DNA of 64,000 nucleotides from assembly GCA_023374025.1 (NCBI GenBank), contig SIJG01000113.1, forward strand, positions 173,213 to 237,212, in the 5' to 3' direction. The stretch is from Heterodera schachtii (Eukaryota > Nematoda > Chromadorea > Rhabditida > Heteroderidae). A model generated the notes under the pieces. That model ran no database searches and was not told the DNA's origin. It saw only the letters and a list, made by a program, of their open reading frames with translations. How positions within the stretch are numbered: the stretch's first letter is position 1; each line of letters opens with the position of its first letter. Below, one piece after another: positions 60,601-64,000 of this stretch. The position numbers and the translations under genes are program-made.

Positions 60601-63510
60601 ATAAAATTGTAAAATAAGATTAAAAATAGATAAAATCAAAAAATAAATATTTAGAGTTGAAAGTAGCCCTCCACACTATCAGCCTTGAAACTAGACATGA
60701 AAAGAAGAAAGATGAAAAATAAATAAGAAAAGCCTTATTTTTTCAATTCAATAAAAATAATACTAAGTAGAAAATGCATTTTTTTTAAATATGTACGGGA
60801 GGATCTTTTAATTATCTGATTTTTTTTTATAAATAATGGATTTAATTGACGATTTAATAAATTATTTTTAGATTCTGGTAACGTTTTGCGTTATTTAATT
60901 TTTAATTGGAAATAAAAACTGTTTTCAAGTTCACCTGAAACTGAGACGAGGTCAAGATGAAATGGAAAAAATATTTAATTACAAATTGTTTTTCAATTTA
61001 AAACAACAACTAATATTAAGCATTTGGCGCTGTCAATTAATTGATTCAAAAATAAATAAACATACCAAAAAATTAATTAAGAAAGGAATAAAATTATATT
61101 ATGTTTTCAAAATAAGAACGATTCTAAGTTTTTACGGCGTGATTTAAAGGCCGGCGGCGCCGGTAGGCACCGCCAAGGAAAATTGAGAAAATGTTAGTAA
61201 TTTTAGAAATTTTGTACAATCCCGACAAATGAAAGACTTCTGGGGAATTTTAGACTAATCAAGAATCTGGCGTCAAAACTGCAAAAAAAGATGCTTTGAT
61301 TCATCGTTTTCATCAAATGATTTTGTCAATGATTTTCGAAAGCCAAAAAAAAGTATAATCTTGAAAAGATAAATAATTTCACTATTATGTACATTTATAC
61401 ATTTAGCAAAGCATAAGAACATAATAACAAAAAAAATCCTTTTTTCTAAATTGGTCAATTTGATTAAATTAAACGAGTAAAACAATTTATATATTTTTTT
61501 TATCAAATGAAATTTTTTAAAAACATACGAGATGAAAATAACTTAATTCATTAAACTTATATAAAAATCTAATTCATTATTTGTATATTATAATGGTTTC
61601 AAAGCCTTGACTTATCCCCGTTTGAAAAACCAAAAATTTAACAAGAAAATGTTAAAAAATAATAATTTAATATATAAAAATATTTAATTGGGTTAGTAAC
61701 AATTAAATTCAAACTTTTAATTAATACGTGTCGGAGCAATCATCTATTTATTAAGCAAAAATAGAATATTTTTTGTTTCGAAAATGTTAAAACGCATAAA
61801 TAAAGAACAAAAGAACGCATAAATCACAGTCATACAAAATTATAGAAAAATTAACTTATTTTTAAAAATATATTATATTTCAATTGGGTTTAAATATTAT
61901 AATTTATATTTATAGGTAATGTAACTTTAAAAAATAAGTTACTAAATAGCGCTTCGTAGCATCAATTTTTCGCCAGGGATAATGGGAAAATACACAATTT
62001 AAAAAAATAACTTTAGTTATATAATTTAAAACATTTTTTACAATAAATTTCAATTATGATCCAAAAAAGGAAAAAAACTGAGCCAAGATGCAAATGACCA
62101 CTCATCCGATGAAAAATTATTATTTTATTAATCAAATTTGTAAATTAAATACATAATTGAAAATAAATAAATAAACTAAATATTTATAGGTAATTATTTT
62201 AAATATGTATGTACTTTAAAAAAATTAAATACAATAATTTAGTTAAATAGAATAAATAACAACATATTTTATTCGAAAAATTGATTAATAAATTATACTA
62301 CGATATTAATTTATAAAGCTTGTTTTCACAAAAAAATTTCAATATCTATCTAAATATGTTGGACAAACACGTAAGCTTTTAAAGTTGTTTAACAAAATCA
62401 CAGATTTGCTAAGTTAACTAAATCTAAAGAAATTTAAAGTGATGTTAATATACGAATTAAAGGCTAAGATAAAAAACTAATAAAAAAGAATTTAAAATTA
62501 GTAATTTGTAATTAAAGAAATACATAAATAAATGATTTGATGCATTAATAATGAAAAATAAGGTGAATAAGAATAAAAGGGCAAAATGTTTGTAAGATTA
62601 ACATGTTTAAATTAGAACAAGGTTTTAATAACTACATATTGAGAAAATTAAAATTTATTTTTTTTTTCCAGAAATAAACATTTATTAAATTAACATGCTG
62701 TTTGGCATTGTAGCTAAATCAAAATATTTACTAAATAATCATCGAATCAATGTTAAAATAATTTTAATGTCGGACACTATACTAATGATCTTAAACCGTT
62801 TGATATTGCAAGTCAGAAAAAAATGTGCATTTTAAAATCACATATTTAATTTGAACGTTACTAATCATATAAAAAAAAGCATTTATAAGAAAATAGGTAT
62901 TGAAAGAAAATAACCATCTATCTTGTTATTTAATTTTTAATTATTATTTTAAGCAATAATAAAATTCTAAACATTCGTAAAAAAAAAATAATTAAAACTA
63001 AAAATTATGAAAAAGAATCTTTGAATTATTCATTATATTACATCGTAAAAAATTGCAAATAAAAATGAATTATTATTTTATTATAAATTGATGCCAAGAA
63101 GACAAAAGTTTTAAGCGAATTAGAAAATAATTGACTGAAAAAATATTGAAATAAATCTAAATGCTGAACAAACATATTCCAGAAAAATGTGGAAACGGGG
63201 ATTCATTTGACCAAAAATTGATTAAAGAACATAAAAAAATTTAACTAAAATAAAATTTGAAGAATTAATTATCTCTACAATATCTAAAGTTAGATATTTA
63301 TTAAAAAAATAAATCAATTAAAACATGGACCAAATATGATAAAAATCCCAAAATTGTAAAAATGTATAAATAAAAGTCCTTGTTTTTGTTCACAAACATA
63401 ACAAATATTAAGAAATTGAAGCATAGTTAATTTGAAAAGAAAATATATTAAAATTAAAAAAAAATGGAAAAATAACAATATAAAAAAATGTTTATTTGAA
63501 AGCAAAAAAA
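57641..63510. other. A-rich DNA with scattered exon-like islands and TE fragments
   Basis: Minus-strand islands with acceptor-like starts include about 60660-60703 (KADSVEGYFQL and a stop), 61940-61990 (FSHYPWRKIDATKRYL followed by GTAACT) and about 58550-58610. At 59930-60020 two units of an ACTGACxCxTTTTCC-type repeat adjoin GGGCGCC. 61141-61250 is a fragment of the CAAGGGCGTAG MITE (GGCGGCGCCGGTAGGCACCG). 63301-63420 is a fragment of the ATGTAAATA-type MITE. No gene can be built. Confidence 0.3.
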
Positions 63511-63514
63511 GTTT

Positions 63515-63650
63515 GAAGTAGGGTTCGGACCTCGTGGGCGGAAATGGCTTTTCGCGGGGTGGGGGTTGGCGGAGGTCAGAGTCACGGGGGCGGGGGGGGC
63601 TGAGAAATTTCTCGCCCCCGGGGACGGGGGCGGGGGTTTGCGTTTAATTA
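63515..63650 (+). other. G-rich island, possible G-quadruplex DNA
   Basis: An abrupt 135-bp GC-rich block in AT-rich DNA, with many G runs (GGGGTGGGGGTTGG, GGGGGCGGGGGGGG, GGGGACGGGGGCGGGGG). It begins GGGTTCGGACCTCG, a motif also seen at 29779. Likely the end of a transposon whose limits I cannot find. The Pro-rich frame on the minus strand is not credible. Confidence 0.5.
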
Positions 63651-63879
63651 GCTCCAAAAAATTTCACAAAAATTAATTTTTTTGAAAGATGTGTTTGGCT
63701 CCACATTCCTTTATTCGATATATCGCCTCAATTTAATTCTTTAAATTAGCCAAATTTTTCAGAAATTTTCCTCTTTTAGTTGAAAATAAGGCATTACCCC
63801 CAAATCAGAACATTTCTTAGAAATAAAGAACATAAAGAAACCCTGTATTAATCAGAAAAAAAATAAAATAAAAAGAAAA

Positions 63880-63946
63880 CGTCAACCGGTGTCGAACTCA
63901 TAACAAAAAATATTGTTAATGTTGAAGCACTAACCACTAAACCACA
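63880..63946 (-). ncRNA. tRNA-like / SINE-like pol III promoter segment
   Basis: On the minus strand an A box (TAGTGGTTAGTGC) and B box (AGTTCGACACC) are about 30 nt apart with an AACAA/TTGTT hairpin between. It resembles a degenerate tRNA or the head of a tRNA-derived SINE, and shares its layout with 16031-16090. No full cloverleaf. Confidence 0.45.
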
Positions 63947-64000
63947 AATATTTTGCAAAAATACAAGCAAATTTATTTTTTTCATAAAAATTTGTAAAAA

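Noticed and set aside
63454..63657. Pro-rich minus-strand frame
   Set aside because: Translation of a G-rich low-complexity island; no support.

Overview
This window is extremely A+T-rich (about four fifths by eye), gene-poor eukaryotic DNA. It has GT-AG introns, a poly-glutamine gene with 64-86 nt introns, non-autonomous DNA transposons with intact target-site duplications (TSDs), and many coding-looking islands of 15-130 nt in an AT-rich sea. There is no rRNA, no canonical tRNA, no operon and no prokaryotic signal. It is most likely an invertebrate nuclear contig. The species cannot be named from the sequence. An AT-rich hemipteran, flatworm or nematode would all fit.

Layout. (1) 1-8.5 kb: T-rich DNA with weak plus-strand exon candidates, diverged direct repeats and one complete hAT-type MITE (7829-8400). 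(2) 8.58-10.01 kb: a minus-strand Q-rich gene with five well-supported exons and a possible sixth; its first exon and upstream DNA are duplicated in tandem (805 bp, one mismatch found by eye). (3) 11.5-25 kb: mostly decayed repeats, a MITE with perfect 34-bp inverted repeats around a tRNA-like segment (15.87-16.28), a two-exon minus-strand gene for a small coiled-coil protein with a hydrophobic N-terminus (17.87-18.21), another hAT MITE (20.53-21.09) and short plus-strand exon candidates. (4) 25.28-26.22 kb: plus-strand exons, the first interrupted by a hAT MITE with TSD. (5) 26.3-35.1 kb: small exon candidates and a Foldback-like element (30284-31241). (6) 35.1-64 kb: A-rich on the plus strand, with many short minus-strand exon candidates, including a Pif1/Helitron-type helicase fragment (GDFRQ), a third complete member of the ATGCAAATA-type hAT family, and a second Foldback-like element (55697-56614).

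Two themes stand out. First, T/A strand skew changes sign near 26.3, 28.7 and 35.1 kb. Many exon candidates lie on the T-rich strand, as if long T-rich introns mark the direction of transcription. Several candidates with both splice sites visible are 15-69 nt and a multiple of three long. Some sit in repeated units where the flanking intron is conserved and the exon is not. This resembles micro-exon effector families (schistosome MEGs, aphid bicycle genes), but that is a hypothesis. Second, two Foldback-like elements carry different minisatellite arms yet share related terminal sequences and perfect 9-bp TSDs, which suggests one transposase family mobilising unrelated tandem-repeat arms.

Exon calls outside the Q-rich and coiled-coil genes rest on splice motifs, open frames and local base composition only and are low to moderate confidence.
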